Source of the DNA: Streptomyces toyocaensis
GTDB lineage: Bacteria; Actinomycetota; Actinomycetes; Streptomycetales; Streptomycetaceae
NCBI RefSeq assembly: GCF_000725125.1
Contig: NZ_JFCB01000016.1
Span: 62,001 to 126,000 of the forward strand
DNA length: 64,000 nucleotides
Reading direction: 5' to 3'
Shown one piece after another: positions 43,058 to 51,698 of the stretch. How positions within the stretch are numbered: position 1 is the stretch's first letter; each line of letters opens with the position of its first letter. The notes under the pieces are model-generated. The model did no database searches. It saw only the letters and a list, made by a program, of their open reading frames with translations, and was not told the DNA's origin. Made by a program: the position numbers and the translations under genes.

Positions 43058-44932
43058 TCAGGCCTCGCGGGTGCCCTCGTACATCTCCTCGATGAGGTTC
43101 TTGTACTCGCGCTCCACCACAGGGCGCTTCAGCTTCAGGCTCGGGGTGATCTCGCCGTGCTCGACGTCGAGGTCGCGCGGCAGGAGGCGGAACTTCTTGA
43201 TGGTCTGCCAGCGCTGGAGACCCTCGTTGAGCTGCTTGACGTAGCCGTCGACCATCTCGACCGTGACGGGCGCGGCGACGATCTCGGCGTACGGCTTGCC
43301 CTCCATGCCGTTCTCGGCGGCCCAGGCCGTGATGGCCGCCTCGTCGAGGGCGATGAGGGCGGTGCAGTAGTTCCGGTCGGCTCCGTGCACCAGGATGTTG
43401 GAGACGTACGGGCAGACCGCCTTGAACTGGCCCTCGACCTCGGCGGGCGCGATGTACTTGCCGCCGGACGTCTTGATGAGGTCCTTCTTGCGGTCGGTGA
43501 TGCGCAGGTAGCCGTCGGCGGACAGCTCGCCGATGTCGCCGGTGTGGAACCAGCCGTCCGCCTCCAGGACCTCCGCGGTCTTGTCGGGCAGGTTGTGGTA
43601 GCCCTGCATGATGCCGGGGCCGCGCAGGAGGATCTCGCCGTCGTCGGCGATGCGCACCTCGGTGCCGGGCAGCGGCTTGCCGACGGTGCCGGTGCGGTAG
43701 GCCTCGCCGGGGTTGACGAAGGAGGCGGCGGAGGACTCGGTGAGGCCGTAGCCCTCCAGGATGTGGATGCCGGCGCCGGAGAAGAAGTAGCCGATCTCGG
43801 GTGCGAGGGCCGCCGAGCCGGAGACACAGGCGCGGAGGTTGCCGCCGAAGGCCTCGCGGATCTTGGCGTAGACGAGCTTGTCGGCGACGGCGTGCCTGCT
43901 GCGCAGGCCGAAGGGGGCGCTCGCGGTGCCGGTGCGGCGGAAGTTGTCCTGGGTGACCTTGGCGTACTCGCGGGCGACCCCGGCCGCCCACTGGAAGATC
44001 TTGTACTTGGCGCCTCCGCCGGCCTTCGCCTTGGCGGCGACGCCGTTGTAGACCTTCTCGAAGATGCGGGGCACGGCCGCCATGTACGTCGGCCGGACCA
44101 CCGGCAGGTTCTCGATGATCTTGTCCACGCGGCCGTCGACGGCGGTGACGTGGCCGACCTCGATCTGGCCGGAGGTGAGCACCTTGCCGAAGACGTGGGC
44201 GAGCGGCAGCCACAGGTACTGCACGTCGTCCTTGTTGCAGAGGCCGGTCGCGGCGATGGCCTTGGCCATGTACGACCAGCAGTCGTGCGGCAGGCGCACG
44301 CCCTTCGGGCGGCCGGTGGTGCCGGAGGTGTAGATCAGGGTGGCGAGCTGGTCCTTGGTGATCGCGGCGACCCGCTCCTTGATCAGCTCCGGCTCCTTCT
44401 GGAGCCGGCCGGCGCCGCGCTTCTCCAGGTCGGTGAGCGTGATCACGAAGTCGTCGGTCTCAACGCCGGCCGGGTCGATGACGACGACGCGGGTGAGCTC
44501 GGGCAGCTCGGCGCGCTTCGCCACCGCCTTGGCCGCCTGCTCGGCGTTCTCCGCGATGATCACCCGGCTCTGGGAGTCGGACAGGATGTAGGCGGACTCG
44601 TCGGCGTTGGTCTGCGGGTAGATCGTGGTGGTGGCGGCGCCCGCGCAGAGGATGCCCAGGTCGGCGAGGATCCACTCGACGCGCGTCGCGCACGCCAGCG
44701 CCACCCGCTCCTCCGGCTGCACGCCCAGCTCGATCAGGCCGGCCGCGATGGCGTGGACCCGCTCGGCGGTGCCGGCCCAGGTGAGGGACTTCCAGTCGTC
44801 CGGACCCTCGCCGGAGGCCGGTGGGACGGGGAAGCGGTAGGCCTCGGCGTCCGGTGTGGCCGCCACACGCTCCAGGAAGAGGGCCGCCACGGTCGGCGGT
44901 CGGTTCTCGATCAGTGTCTGTGTGTCGCTCAC
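43058..44932 (-). CDS. Long-chain fatty acid-CoA ligase (FadD15-like)
   Basis: This is a 624-residue AMP-forming ligase that activates long-chain fatty acids. The P-loop-like motif LIYTSGTTGRPKGVRL, EGYGLTESSA and WFHTGDIGELSADGYLRITDRKKDLIKTSGGKYIAP give the full adenylating core, and KRPVVEREY is near the end. It lacks a signal peptide. A near-palindrome lies 70-80 bp upstream. Its gene ends 16 bp before the DyP remnant. Confidence 0.92.
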   Translation of the reverse strand: MSDTQTLIENRPPTVAALFLERVAATPDAEAYRFPVPPASGEGPDDWKSLTWAGTAERVHAIAAGLIELGVQPEERVALACATRVEWILADLGILCAGAATTTIYPQTNADESAYILSDSQSRVIIAENAEQAAKAVAKRAELPELTRVVVIDPAGVETDDFVITLTDLEKRGAGRLQKEPELIKERVAAITKDQLATLIYTSGTTGRPKGVRLPHDCWSYMAKAIAATGLCNKDDVQYLWLPLAHVFGKVLTSGQIEVGHVTAVDGRVDKIIENLPVVRPTYMAAVPRIFEKVYNGVAAKAKAGGGAKYKIFQWAAGVAREYAKVTQDNFRRTGTASAPFGLRSRHAVADKLVYAKIREAFGGNLRACVSGSAALAPEIGYFFSGAGIHILEGYGLTESSAASFVNPGEAYRTGTVGKPLPGTEVRIADDGEILLRGPGIMQGYHNLPDKTAEVLEADGWFHTGDIGELSADGYLRITDRKKDLIKTSGGKYIAPAEVEGQFKAVCPYVSNILVHGADRNYCTALIALDEAAITAWAAENGMEGKPYAEIVAAPVTVEMVDGYVKQLNEGLQRWQTIKKFRLLPRDLDVEHGEITPSLKLKRPVVEREYKNLIEEMYEGTREA

Positions 44933-44999
44933 GACATCCTCCGGGGCCCGCGACGGCGCGGCCGGCTCAGTGCGGCTGGGGTTTCCTCGCGTCGTTGTT

Positions 45000-45013
45000 T
45001 AACTCGCGAGTAA
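45000..45013. promoter_or_regulatory. Palindromic operator candidate upstream of the acyl-CoA ligase gene
   Basis: ACTCGCGAGT (45002-45011) is a perfect 10-bp palindrome flanked by TA and AA, in a locally AT-richer region 68 bp before the ligase ATG. It has the size of a TetR-family site, and similar ACTCGCGAGT motifs are, as I recall, found before fatty-acid genes in actinobacteria. The regulator is not encoded here. Confidence 0.45.
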
Positions 45014-45105
45014 CTATCGAGCACGGACAGAGTAAAGGCCGACCGCTCACGGCGTAAGGGGCCACGGCCTGTTACTTCGTACAGAGAGCTACCCGCCCGA
45101 CGCGC

Positions 45106-45137
45106 GGGGCCCGCCGCACTCGCGTGCGACGGGCCCC
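45106..45137 (-). terminator. lepA terminator
   Basis: GGGGCCCG and CGGGCCCC plus the inner CGCAC/GTGCG form a long stem with a TCGC loop, 42 bp after the lepA stop. Confidence 0.7.
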
Positions 45138-45178
45138 GGTTACGCCCGGTTTGCGGAGTGACCCGCGGTAACCACCCG

Positions 45179-47047
45179 CTACTTCTTGCCCTTGCCGGAT
45201 CCCGCGCTGTCGTCGCTGGAGAGGACGGCGATGAAGGCCTCCTGCGGCACCTCCACGGAGCCCACCATCTTCATCCGCTTCTTGCCTTCCTTCTGCTTCT
45301 CCAGCAGCTTCCGCTTGCGGGAGATGTCACCGCCGTAGCACTTGGCGAGGACGTCCTTGCGGATGGCGCGGATGGTCTCGCGGGCGATGACCCGCGAGCC
45401 GATGGCCGCCTGCACCGGCACCTCGAAGGCCTGCCGTGGGATCAGCTCCTTGAGCTTGGCGACGAGCCGCACGCCGTACGCGTACGCCTGGTCCTTGTGG
45501 GTGATCGCGGAGAACGCGTCCACCTTGTCGCCGTGCAGCAGGATGTCGACCTTGACCAGGCTGGAGGTCTGCTCGCCGGTGGGCTCGTAGTCGAGGGAGG
45601 CGTAGCCGCGGGTCTTGGACTTCAGCTGGTCGAAGAAGTCGAAGACGATCTCGGCGAGCGGGAGGGTGTAGCGGATCTCCACCCGGTCCTCGGAGAGGTA
45701 GTCCATGCCGAGCAGGACACCGCGCCGGGTCTGGCACAGCTCCATGATCGAGCCGATGAACTCGCTGGGCGCCAGGATGGTGGCGCGCACGACCGGCTCG
45801 TACACCTCGCCGATCTTGCCCTCGGGGAACTCGCTCGGGTTGGTGACGATGTGCTCGCTGCCGTCCTCCATGACCACGCGGTAGACCACGTTCGGCGCGG
45901 TGGCGATCAGGTCGAGGCCGAACTCGCGCTCGAGGCGCTCGCGGATCACGTCCAGGTGCAGCAGGCCGAGGAAGCCGACGCGGAAACCGAAGCCGAGCGC
46001 GGCGGAGGTCTCCGGCTCGTACACCAGGGCGGCGTCGTTGAGCTGGAGCTTGTCCAGGGCCTCGCGCAGCTCCGGGTAGTCGGAGCCGTCCAGCGGGTAC
46101 AGGCCCGAGAACACCATGGGCTTGGGGTCCTTGTAACCGCCGAGCGCCTCCTGGGCGCCCTTGTGCTGGCTGGTGACGGTGTCACCGACCTTCGACTGGC
46201 GGACGTCCTTCACACCGGTGATCAGGTAGCCCACCTCGCCGACGCCGAGGCCGTCGGCGGGCAGCATCTCCGGCGAGTTGGTGCCGATCTCCAGCAGTTC
46301 GTGGGTGGCGCCGGTGGACATCATCCGGATGCGCTCGCGCTTGTTGAGCTGGCCGTCGATGACACGGACGTACGTGACGACACCGCGGTAGGAGTCATAG
46401 ACCGAGTCGAAGATCATCGCGCGGGCGGGGGCGTCCTTGACGCCGACCGGGGCGGGGACGTCGGCGACCACCCGGTCCAGCAGCGCCTCGACGCCGAGTC
46501 CGGTCTTCGCCGAGACCTTCAGCACGTCGTCGGGGTCGCAGCCGACCAGGTTGGCGAGCTCCTCGGCGAACTTCTCGGGCTGCGCGGCCGGCAGGTCGAT
46601 CTTGTTGAGCACCGGGATGATCGTGAGGTCGTTCTCCATCGCCAGGTAGAGGTTGGCGAGGGTCTGGGCCTCGATGCCCTGGGCGGCGTCGACGAGGAGG
46701 ACGGTCCCCTCGCAGGCGGCGAGCGAGCGGGAGACCTCGTAGGTGAAGTCGACGTGCCCCGGGGTGTCGATCATGTTGAGGATGTGCGTGTCGCCCTTGT
46801 CGTGGGTCGGGGCCCACGGCAACCGCACCGCCTGACTCTTGATCGTGATGCCGCGCTCGCGCTCGATGTCCATGCGGTCGAGGTACTGAGCGCGCATCTG
46901 CCGCTGCTCGACCACACCGGTCAGCTGGAGCATCCGGTCGGCGAGCGTGGACTTGCCGTGGTCGATGTGCGCGATGATGCAGAAATTGCGGATCAGCGCC
47001 GGGTCGGTACGGCTCGGCTCGGGCACATGGCTGGGGATCGCGGGCAC
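45179..47047 (-). CDS. lepA: Elongation factor 4 (LepA)
   Basis: This is a 622-residue ribosome-associated GTPase that helps with translation fidelity and small-subunit biogenesis. NFCIIAHIDHGKSTLADRM holds G1, RGITIKSQAV G2 and DTPGHVDF G3; NKIDLP is G4. The C-terminus has the LepA-specific domain with KQKEGKKRMK. The GTG at 47047, with AGGACC nearby, gives the usual length; the frame is open further upstream. It is divergent from rpsT. Confidence 0.94.
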   Translation of the reverse strand: MPAIPSHVPEPSRTDPALIRNFCIIAHIDHGKSTLADRMLQLTGVVEQRQMRAQYLDRMDIERERGITIKSQAVRLPWAPTHDKGDTHILNMIDTPGHVDFTYEVSRSLAACEGTVLLVDAAQGIEAQTLANLYLAMENDLTIIPVLNKIDLPAAQPEKFAEELANLVGCDPDDVLKVSAKTGLGVEALLDRVVADVPAPVGVKDAPARAMIFDSVYDSYRGVVTYVRVIDGQLNKRERIRMMSTGATHELLEIGTNSPEMLPADGLGVGEVGYLITGVKDVRQSKVGDTVTSQHKGAQEALGGYKDPKPMVFSGLYPLDGSDYPELREALDKLQLNDAALVYEPETSAALGFGFRVGFLGLLHLDVIRERLEREFGLDLIATAPNVVYRVVMEDGSEHIVTNPSEFPEGKIGEVYEPVVRATILAPSEFIGSIMELCQTRRGVLLGMDYLSEDRVEIRYTLPLAEIVFDFFDQLKSKTRGYASLDYEPTGEQTSSLVKVDILLHGDKVDAFSAITHKDQAYAYGVRLVAKLKELIPRQAFEVPVQAAIGSRVIARETIRAIRKDVLAKCYGGDISRKRKLLEKQKEGKKRMKMVGSVEVPQEAFIAVLSSDDSAGSGKGKK

Positions 47048-47158
47048 GCAGGGTCCTGATTCTTGAGGCGTCCGCATACGTGTGCTTGTGCGTCTGCGGT
47101 CTCGGGTCGGATCGATACGTAGCCTCCATGGTCCCACGGGTGGCGACCGGGGACGGGT

Positions 47159-47188
47159 TTGGGCCACTGAATGGGCCGCTGGTAGTGT
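47159..47188 (+). promoter_or_regulatory. Probable rpsT promoter
   Basis: TTGGGC at 47159-47164 and TAGTGT at 47183-47188 are spaced 18 bp apart and would give a 5' untranslated region of about 105 bases before the rpsT GTG. The -10 fits the Streptomyces housekeeping pattern. Confidence 0.45.
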
Positions 47189-47300
47189 GGGGGGCTGTGT
47201 CTCATGCCCTCTCAGCGCGAGGCACACCCCAAGAAATCACCCGGCGCGGGTTCCGTGCGGCACCGTACGGCCCCGGGCCAGAACCTGTAGAGGCTCATTC

Positions 47301-47567
47301 GTGGCGAACATCAAGTCCCAGATCAAGCGGAACAAGACCAACGAGAAGGCCCGGCTGCGCAACAAGGCCGTCAAGTCCTCTCTGAAGACCGCGATCCGCA
47401 AGGCCCGCGAGGCCGCCGCCGCGGGTGACGTCGAGAAGGCCACCGAGTACCAGCGCGCTGCCGCGCGTCAGCTCGACAAGGCCGTATCCAAGGGCGTCAT
47501 CCACAAGAACCAGGCCGCCAACAAGAAGTCGGCGCTGGCTCAGAAGGTCGCGGCCGTCAAGGGCTGA
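47301..47567 (+). CDS. rpsT: 30S ribosomal protein S20
   Basis: This is an 88-residue basic ribosomal protein, starting MANIKSQIKRNKTNEKARLRN from a GTG. Its Lys- and Ala-rich helical makeup and position divergent from lepA and convergent with holA are the standard arrangement. Confidence 0.97.
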   Translation: MANIKSQIKRNKTNEKARLRNKAVKSSLKTAIRKAREAAAAGDVEKATEYQRAAARQLDKAVSKGVIHKNQAANKKSALAQKVAAVKG

Positions 47568-47690
47568 CACCCTGTGATCTGACCGCCGGCGGGACCCCGG
47601 GCGGGCCCTCTCTCATCCGCCCCCGGCCGGCACCCCGAACTCGTACGCGGCCTGCGTTCGCCACGCGGGTACGAGTTCACACTCTTCATC

Positions 47691-47738
47691 CGAAGGCCCC
47701 GCCGCCACCCTTCCCCGGGGTGGCGGGCGGGGTCTTCG
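47691..47738. terminator. Bidirectional terminator between rpsT and holA
   Basis: CGAAGGCCCCGCC-GCCACCC pairs with the complement GGGTGGCGGGCGGGGTCTTCG (one mismatch, one bulge) around a short loop, followed on the plus strand by GGCCTTT. A second, smaller hairpin, GAACTCGTAC/GTACGAGTTC, is at 47637-47678. Confidence 0.75.
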
Positions 47739-47836
47739 GCCTTTGCCTCACGCCCAGGAGTCGTTGGCCTCGTCGAGGTCCTCGGCGCACTCGTCCACGT
47801 CGGCGATCCCGTCCCGACCATCCGGACGACCTGGCC

Positions 47837-48826
47837 CTACGCCCGTCCCCTCGACCGCGCCGCACGCGCGATGGTGACGACCGCCTTCTCCAGCGCGTAC
47901 TCCGGGTCGTCCCCGCCGCCCTTCACTCCCGCGTCGGCCTCGGCGACCGCGCGCAGCGCCACGGCCACGCCGTCCGGGGTCCAGCCGCGCATCTGCTGCC
48001 GCACGCGGTCGATCTTCCACGGCGGCATGCCCAGCTCGCGGGCCAGATCGGCGGGTCTGCCGCCGCGCGCCGACGACAGCTTGCCGATCGCCCTGACGCC
48101 CTGGGCCAGCGCGCTGGTGATCAGCACCGGGGCCACGCCGGTCGACAGCGACCAGCGCAGGGCTTCGAGGGCCTCCGCCGCGCGTCCTTCGACCGCACGG
48201 TCGGCGACCGTGAAGCTCGACGCCTCGGCCCGCCCGGTGTAGTAGCGGCCGACGACCGCCTCGTCGATGGTGCCCTCGACGTCCGCGACCAGCTGGGAGA
48301 CGGCCGACGCCAGCTCGCGCAGGTCGCTGCCGACGGCGTCGACCAGCGCCTGGCACGCCTCCGGTGCGGCGGACCTGCCGGCGGCCCGGAACTCGCCCCG
48401 CACGAAGGCCAGCCGGTCCGCCGGCTTGGTCATCTTCGGGCAGGCCACCTCCCGGGCACCCGCCTTGCGCGCCGCGTCGAGCAGGCCCTTGCCCTTGGCG
48501 CCGCCCGCGTGCAGCAGCACGAGCGTGATCTCCTCGGCGGGTGCCCCGAGGTACGCCTTCACGTCCTTGACGGTGTCGGCCGACAGGTCCTGCGCGTTGC
48601 GCACGACCACGACCTTGCGCTCCGCGAAGAGCGAGGGGCTGGTCAGCTCGGCGAGGGTGCCGGGCTGGAGCTGGTCGGGGGTCAGGTCGCGTACGTCCGT
48701 GTCGGCGTCGGCGGCCTTGGCGGCGGCCACCACTTCCTGCACGGCGCGGTCGAGCAGCAGCTCCTCCTGGCCCACGGCGAGCGTCAGGGGGGCGAGGGGG
48801 TCGTCGGATCCGGTCTTCCTGGCCAT
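47837..48826 (-). CDS. holA: DNA polymerase III subunit delta
   Basis: This is a 329-residue clamp-loader delta subunit. The N-terminal AAA-like region contains LAVGQEELLLDRAVQEVV and the family segment SLFAERKVVVVRNAQDL. Walker motifs are degenerate, as in all delta subunits. The ATG at 48826 gives the family start. It is downstream of comEA-comEC in the same orientation, an arrangement common in bacteria, although an exporter and NAT genes intervene here. Confidence 0.92.
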   Translation of the reverse strand: MARKTGSDDPLAPLTLAVGQEELLLDRAVQEVVAAAKAADADTDVRDLTPDQLQPGTLAELTSPSLFAERKVVVVRNAQDLSADTVKDVKAYLGAPAEEITLVLLHAGGAKGKGLLDAARKAGAREVACPKMTKPADRLAFVRGEFRAAGRSAAPEACQALVDAVGSDLRELASAVSQLVADVEGTIDEAVVGRYYTGRAEASSFTVADRAVEGRAAEALEALRWSLSTGVAPVLITSALAQGVRAIGKLSSARGGRPADLARELGMPPWKIDRVRQQMRGWTPDGVAVALRAVAEADAGVKGGGDDPEYALEKAVVTIARAARSRGRA

Positions 48827-48879
48827 CGCGACAAGCATCCCACGGGCCACTGACAACGCCGCCCGCCGCCGGGCGCCCC

Positions 48880-49125
48880 CTACGGTTCCTCCCGCCACCC
48901 CTCCCACCCGGCCACGAACTCGTTCAGCTCTGCGGGGTCCAGCCGCCGCGCCTCGTCGCGCAGGACGACGAGCCACTGGGCGTCCTCCGCGTCGTCCTCA
49001 CCGGCGAGCGCGTCCCGCACCAGCCGGGGCTCCTCGTCCACACCGAACCGTTCCCCGAGGACCTCGGCCACCTCTTCCGCGGCCTCGCGGTCGGGCAGCA
49101 CCAGCACATGTCGCACATCACTCAC
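48880..49125 (-). CDS. Small acidic hypothetical protein
   Basis: This is a protein of about 81 residues, rich in Asp and Glu, starting near VSDVRHVLVLPDRE and ending WEGWREEP. A GTG at 49125 and an ATG at 49134 are both possible; each overlaps the preceding NAT gene slightly. It resembles small conserved actinobacterial proteins but I do not know its function. It is encoded between nat and holA. Confidence 0.65.
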   Translation of the reverse strand: MSDVRHVLVLPDREAAEEVAEVLGERFGVDEEPRLVRDALAGEDDAEDAQWLVVLRDEARRLDPAELNEFVAGWEGWREEP

Positions 49126-50002
49126 ACGGGCCATTGTCCGGCACCGGGGCCAGCCGCTCCCGTCCGGTCTCCCGCACCGTCGGCACCGTGTCCAGCGCGA
49201 TCCCGAACCGGTCCCGGTAGAGCGCCAGCACCTCCTCGTCCGTCCCGGTCTCCCGCTCCCGCCGCGTCCCGTCCGGCGCGGTGACGGTGAACCGCCGGCC
49301 GCTGAGCGTGATGCGTCCCCCGTCCCCGGTGATCCGGGAGCACACGAGCGACCGGGTGAAGTGGGAGGCCGGCGAACTGCTGTGCCACCAGGCCCCGGCC
49401 GTGAAGTCGCCGAGCGCCCTCGGCCGCACCTCCAGGCGGTACACCGGCCGTCCGTCCCGGAAGACGTCCAGATCCGCCGCCTCCACCGTGTCGTGCCCGC
49501 CACGCACCCCGGCGGCGTCCTCCCCCGCCTCGACGATCCGGAACGTACCCCCGGGATCCTCCTGCTCCCCCCGCTCCCCGAAGGCCAGCGGCAGATGGCA
49601 GTGCGCGCCGAAACCGACGTCGGCCAGCCGGTCGCCCCCGTCCACCGTCCGTACGCGCAGCGCGAGATGGTCGTACGGGATGCCGAGCCGGCCCCCGTCC
49701 CCGTACACCCGCGCGGCGAGCAGGGTGACGTCGTAGCCGAGCGCGGCGAGCAACGCCCCGAACGCGCCGTTCAGTTCGTAGCAGAACCCGCCCCGCCGCG
49801 CCTCCACCACCTTCTCCAGCAACCGCTTCTCGTCCAGCACGATCTCCTCGCCGAGATGGACGGACAGGTTCTCGAACGGCACGGTCTCCAGATGCCGCAG
49901 GTGCAGCTCGCGCAGCGCGTCCACGGTGGGCCATGCGGGCTGTTCGACACCCAGCCGGCGCAGGTAGGCGTCGATCGCCGCGGGGTTCATGCGGTCAGTC
50001 AT
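49118..50002 (-). CDS. Arylamine N-acetyltransferase
   Basis: This is a 294-residue enzyme that moves an acetyl group from acetyl-CoA to arylamines or hydrazines. The catalytic triad is visible: Cys in RRGGFCYELN, His in YDHLAL and Asp in LADVGFGAH. The C-terminal beta-rich part is complete. It may act in detoxification or in assembly of aromatic metabolites. An exporter gene lies 42 bp upstream, suggesting a linked detoxification role. Confidence 0.92.
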   Translation of the reverse strand: MTDRMNPAAIDAYLRRLGVEQPAWPTVDALRELHLRHLETVPFENLSVHLGEEIVLDEKRLLEKVVEARRGGFCYELNGAFGALLAALGYDVTLLAARVYGDGGRLGIPYDHLALRVRTVDGGDRLADVGFGAHCHLPLAFGERGEQEDPGGTFRIVEAGEDAAGVRGGHDTVEAADLDVFRDGRPVYRLEVRPRALGDFTAGAWWHSSSPASHFTRSLVCSRITGDGGRITLSGRRFTVTAPDGTRRERETGTDEEVLALYRDRFGIALDTVPTVRETGRERLAPVPDNGPCE

Positions 50003-50044
50003 GTCCTCAGTGTGGCGCCACCCCGCGCTCGCCGCCCCCTGTTC

Positions 50045-51451
50045 TCAGCACCGGTCGCCGTCCGCGGCGCGGGCGGTGCCCGGAAGCCGGCGTCCCAGGC
50101 GGGCGAGCGGGGACACCGCCATGACCACGGGGGACAGCATCATGCCCGCGGCCGTCACGAGGAGGCCGGTGCGCAGCCCCCACTCCTCCGCCAGGAAGCC
50201 GCCTGCCAGCGAACCGAGTGGGGTCATCCCCATGCCGACGAACGTGATCGTCGCGGCCGCGCGGCCCTGCATCCCGTCCGGAGTGACGGCCTGCCGGACG
50301 GCCATGACCGTGACGTTCACCAACTGGCCGCCGCAGCCGAAGACGAACCCGACGGCGAGCAGCGCGGGAACCGTCACCGCGGACGAGCCGTCCAGCGCGG
50401 GCACACACAGGAACGCGCCGTCGCCGACTGCCGCCGCGCACACGAGCACCGGGCCGTGCCCGAACCGGCCCGGCAGCCGGGCGGCCAGCAGTGAGCCGAG
50501 GAGCGCGCCCGGTCCCGCCGCCGTGAGCGCCAGCCCGACGACGGTGCCGGGCAGGAGCAGCTCCCGTGGCAGGAAGAGCAGATAGACGGTCATCACGGCG
50601 GCGAAGAAGAACTGGAAGGCGGCCGAGGCCAGACACACCGCCCGCAGCGCGCCGTCGCCGGCGACGAAGCGCAGGCCGTCGTGGATCCGCCGCCAGACGC
50701 GAGGGGCGGGTTCCGGGCGCTCGGGGACGGCCGCGTTCCTGCGGATCCTCGACATCACTCCGGTCCTGCATCTCTTCGGAAGCGCTCCGGTCCGGCGGAT
50801 CCCGGGAATCGCCTCCGTCCGGCGGATCCGCCGGATCGACAGGAACGACAGCGCGAAGAACAGCGCGCCCGCGGCGGCGGCGACCGGCGCCGACAGCAGG
50901 GACACCAGCGCGCCGCCGAGAGCGGGGCCGCCGATCTGGGCCGCGGACCGGCTGCCCTCGAGCGCGCTGTTGCCCCGCACCAGTTGGTCGCGTTCCACCA
51001 GTCGCACGAGAGACGCCTGATAGGCCACGTCGAAGAACACGGACAGGGCTCCGACGGCGAAGGCGAGTATCAGCAGGGCGGGAAGGCCGAGCAGGCCGAA
51101 GAGACCGGCGACGGCGGCGGCGCCCAGGGCCAGGGCCCGGCCGGCATCGGTGAGCACCATCGTGGTGCGGGTCCGCCACCGATCCACCCACGCGCCGGCG
51201 AAGAGCGAGAGCAAAAGGATCGGTGCCTGCCCCACCGCGCGCAGGACACCGAGCTGTCCGGCGTCGGCGTGGAGGGTCAGGACGGCGAGGAGCGGCAGCA
51301 CCACCAGCGTCGTGTGCTCACCGAGTTGGGAGGCCGTCTGACCGGTCCACAGCCTGCGGAAGTCGGAGTTGCGCCAGAGGCTCGGCGGGCCGGCCCGACG
51401 GGAGTCGGACACGGCGGGGGAAGGGGAGGAAGCGGAGGAGGCGGACGGCAC
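50045..51451 (-). CDS. MFS exporter (enterobactin-exporter-like)
   Basis: This is a 468-residue MFS protein with 12 predicted helices. It starts with a Ser-rich N-terminus and the MFS_3-type opening FRRLWTGQTASQLGEHTTLVVLPLLA. The central cytoplasmic loop is unusual: it has repeated basic units, IRRTEAIPG, IRRTGALPK and IRRNAAVPE, encoded by a degenerate DNA repeat at 50730-50845. It is followed by the arylamine N-acetyltransferase gene. Confidence 0.83.
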   Translation of the reverse strand: MPSASSASSPSPAVSDSRRAGPPSLWRNSDFRRLWTGQTASQLGEHTTLVVLPLLAVLTLHADAGQLGVLRAVGQAPILLLSLFAGAWVDRWRTRTTMVLTDAGRALALGAAAVAGLFGLLGLPALLILAFAVGALSVFFDVAYQASLVRLVERDQLVRGNSALEGSRSAAQIGGPALGGALVSLLSAPVAAAAGALFFALSFLSIRRIRRTEAIPGIRRTGALPKRCRTGVMSRIRRNAAVPERPEPAPRVWRRIHDGLRFVAGDGALRAVCLASAAFQFFFAAVMTVYLLFLPRELLLPGTVVGLALTAAGPGALLGSLLAARLPGRFGHGPVLVCAAAVGDGAFLCVPALDGSSAVTVPALLAVGFVFGCGGQLVNVTVMAVRQAVTPDGMQGRAAATITFVGMGMTPLGSLAGGFLAEEWGLRTGLLVTAAGMMLSPVVMAVSPLARLGRRLPGTARAADGDRC

Positions 51452-51698
51452 GGGGATCCCTCGGGTTGCCGGCGACGAGGCCCGCCACCGGTCGCACGAA
51501 AGGTGCGCCGACGGTCCGGGCAGGGAAAGGCTCGCTGTGCCGCATCATCAAGGGCAGCACGCGATGACGGGCCGGTCACGGCCCAACGTCAACGCGCGCT
51601 CGGAGAACCGGGCATGCCTCAGCTCCTCGTGGGTGAATCGCCGCGCCGAGCCTAACCCCCGGAGGCCCGGCACGAAAGGCGGCCTGGCCCCGCCCTGC

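Noticed and set aside
47540..47821. Small minus-strand gene between rpsT and holA
   Set aside because: The frame runs through two hairpins and the rpsT end, has no ribosome site and low-complexity composition.
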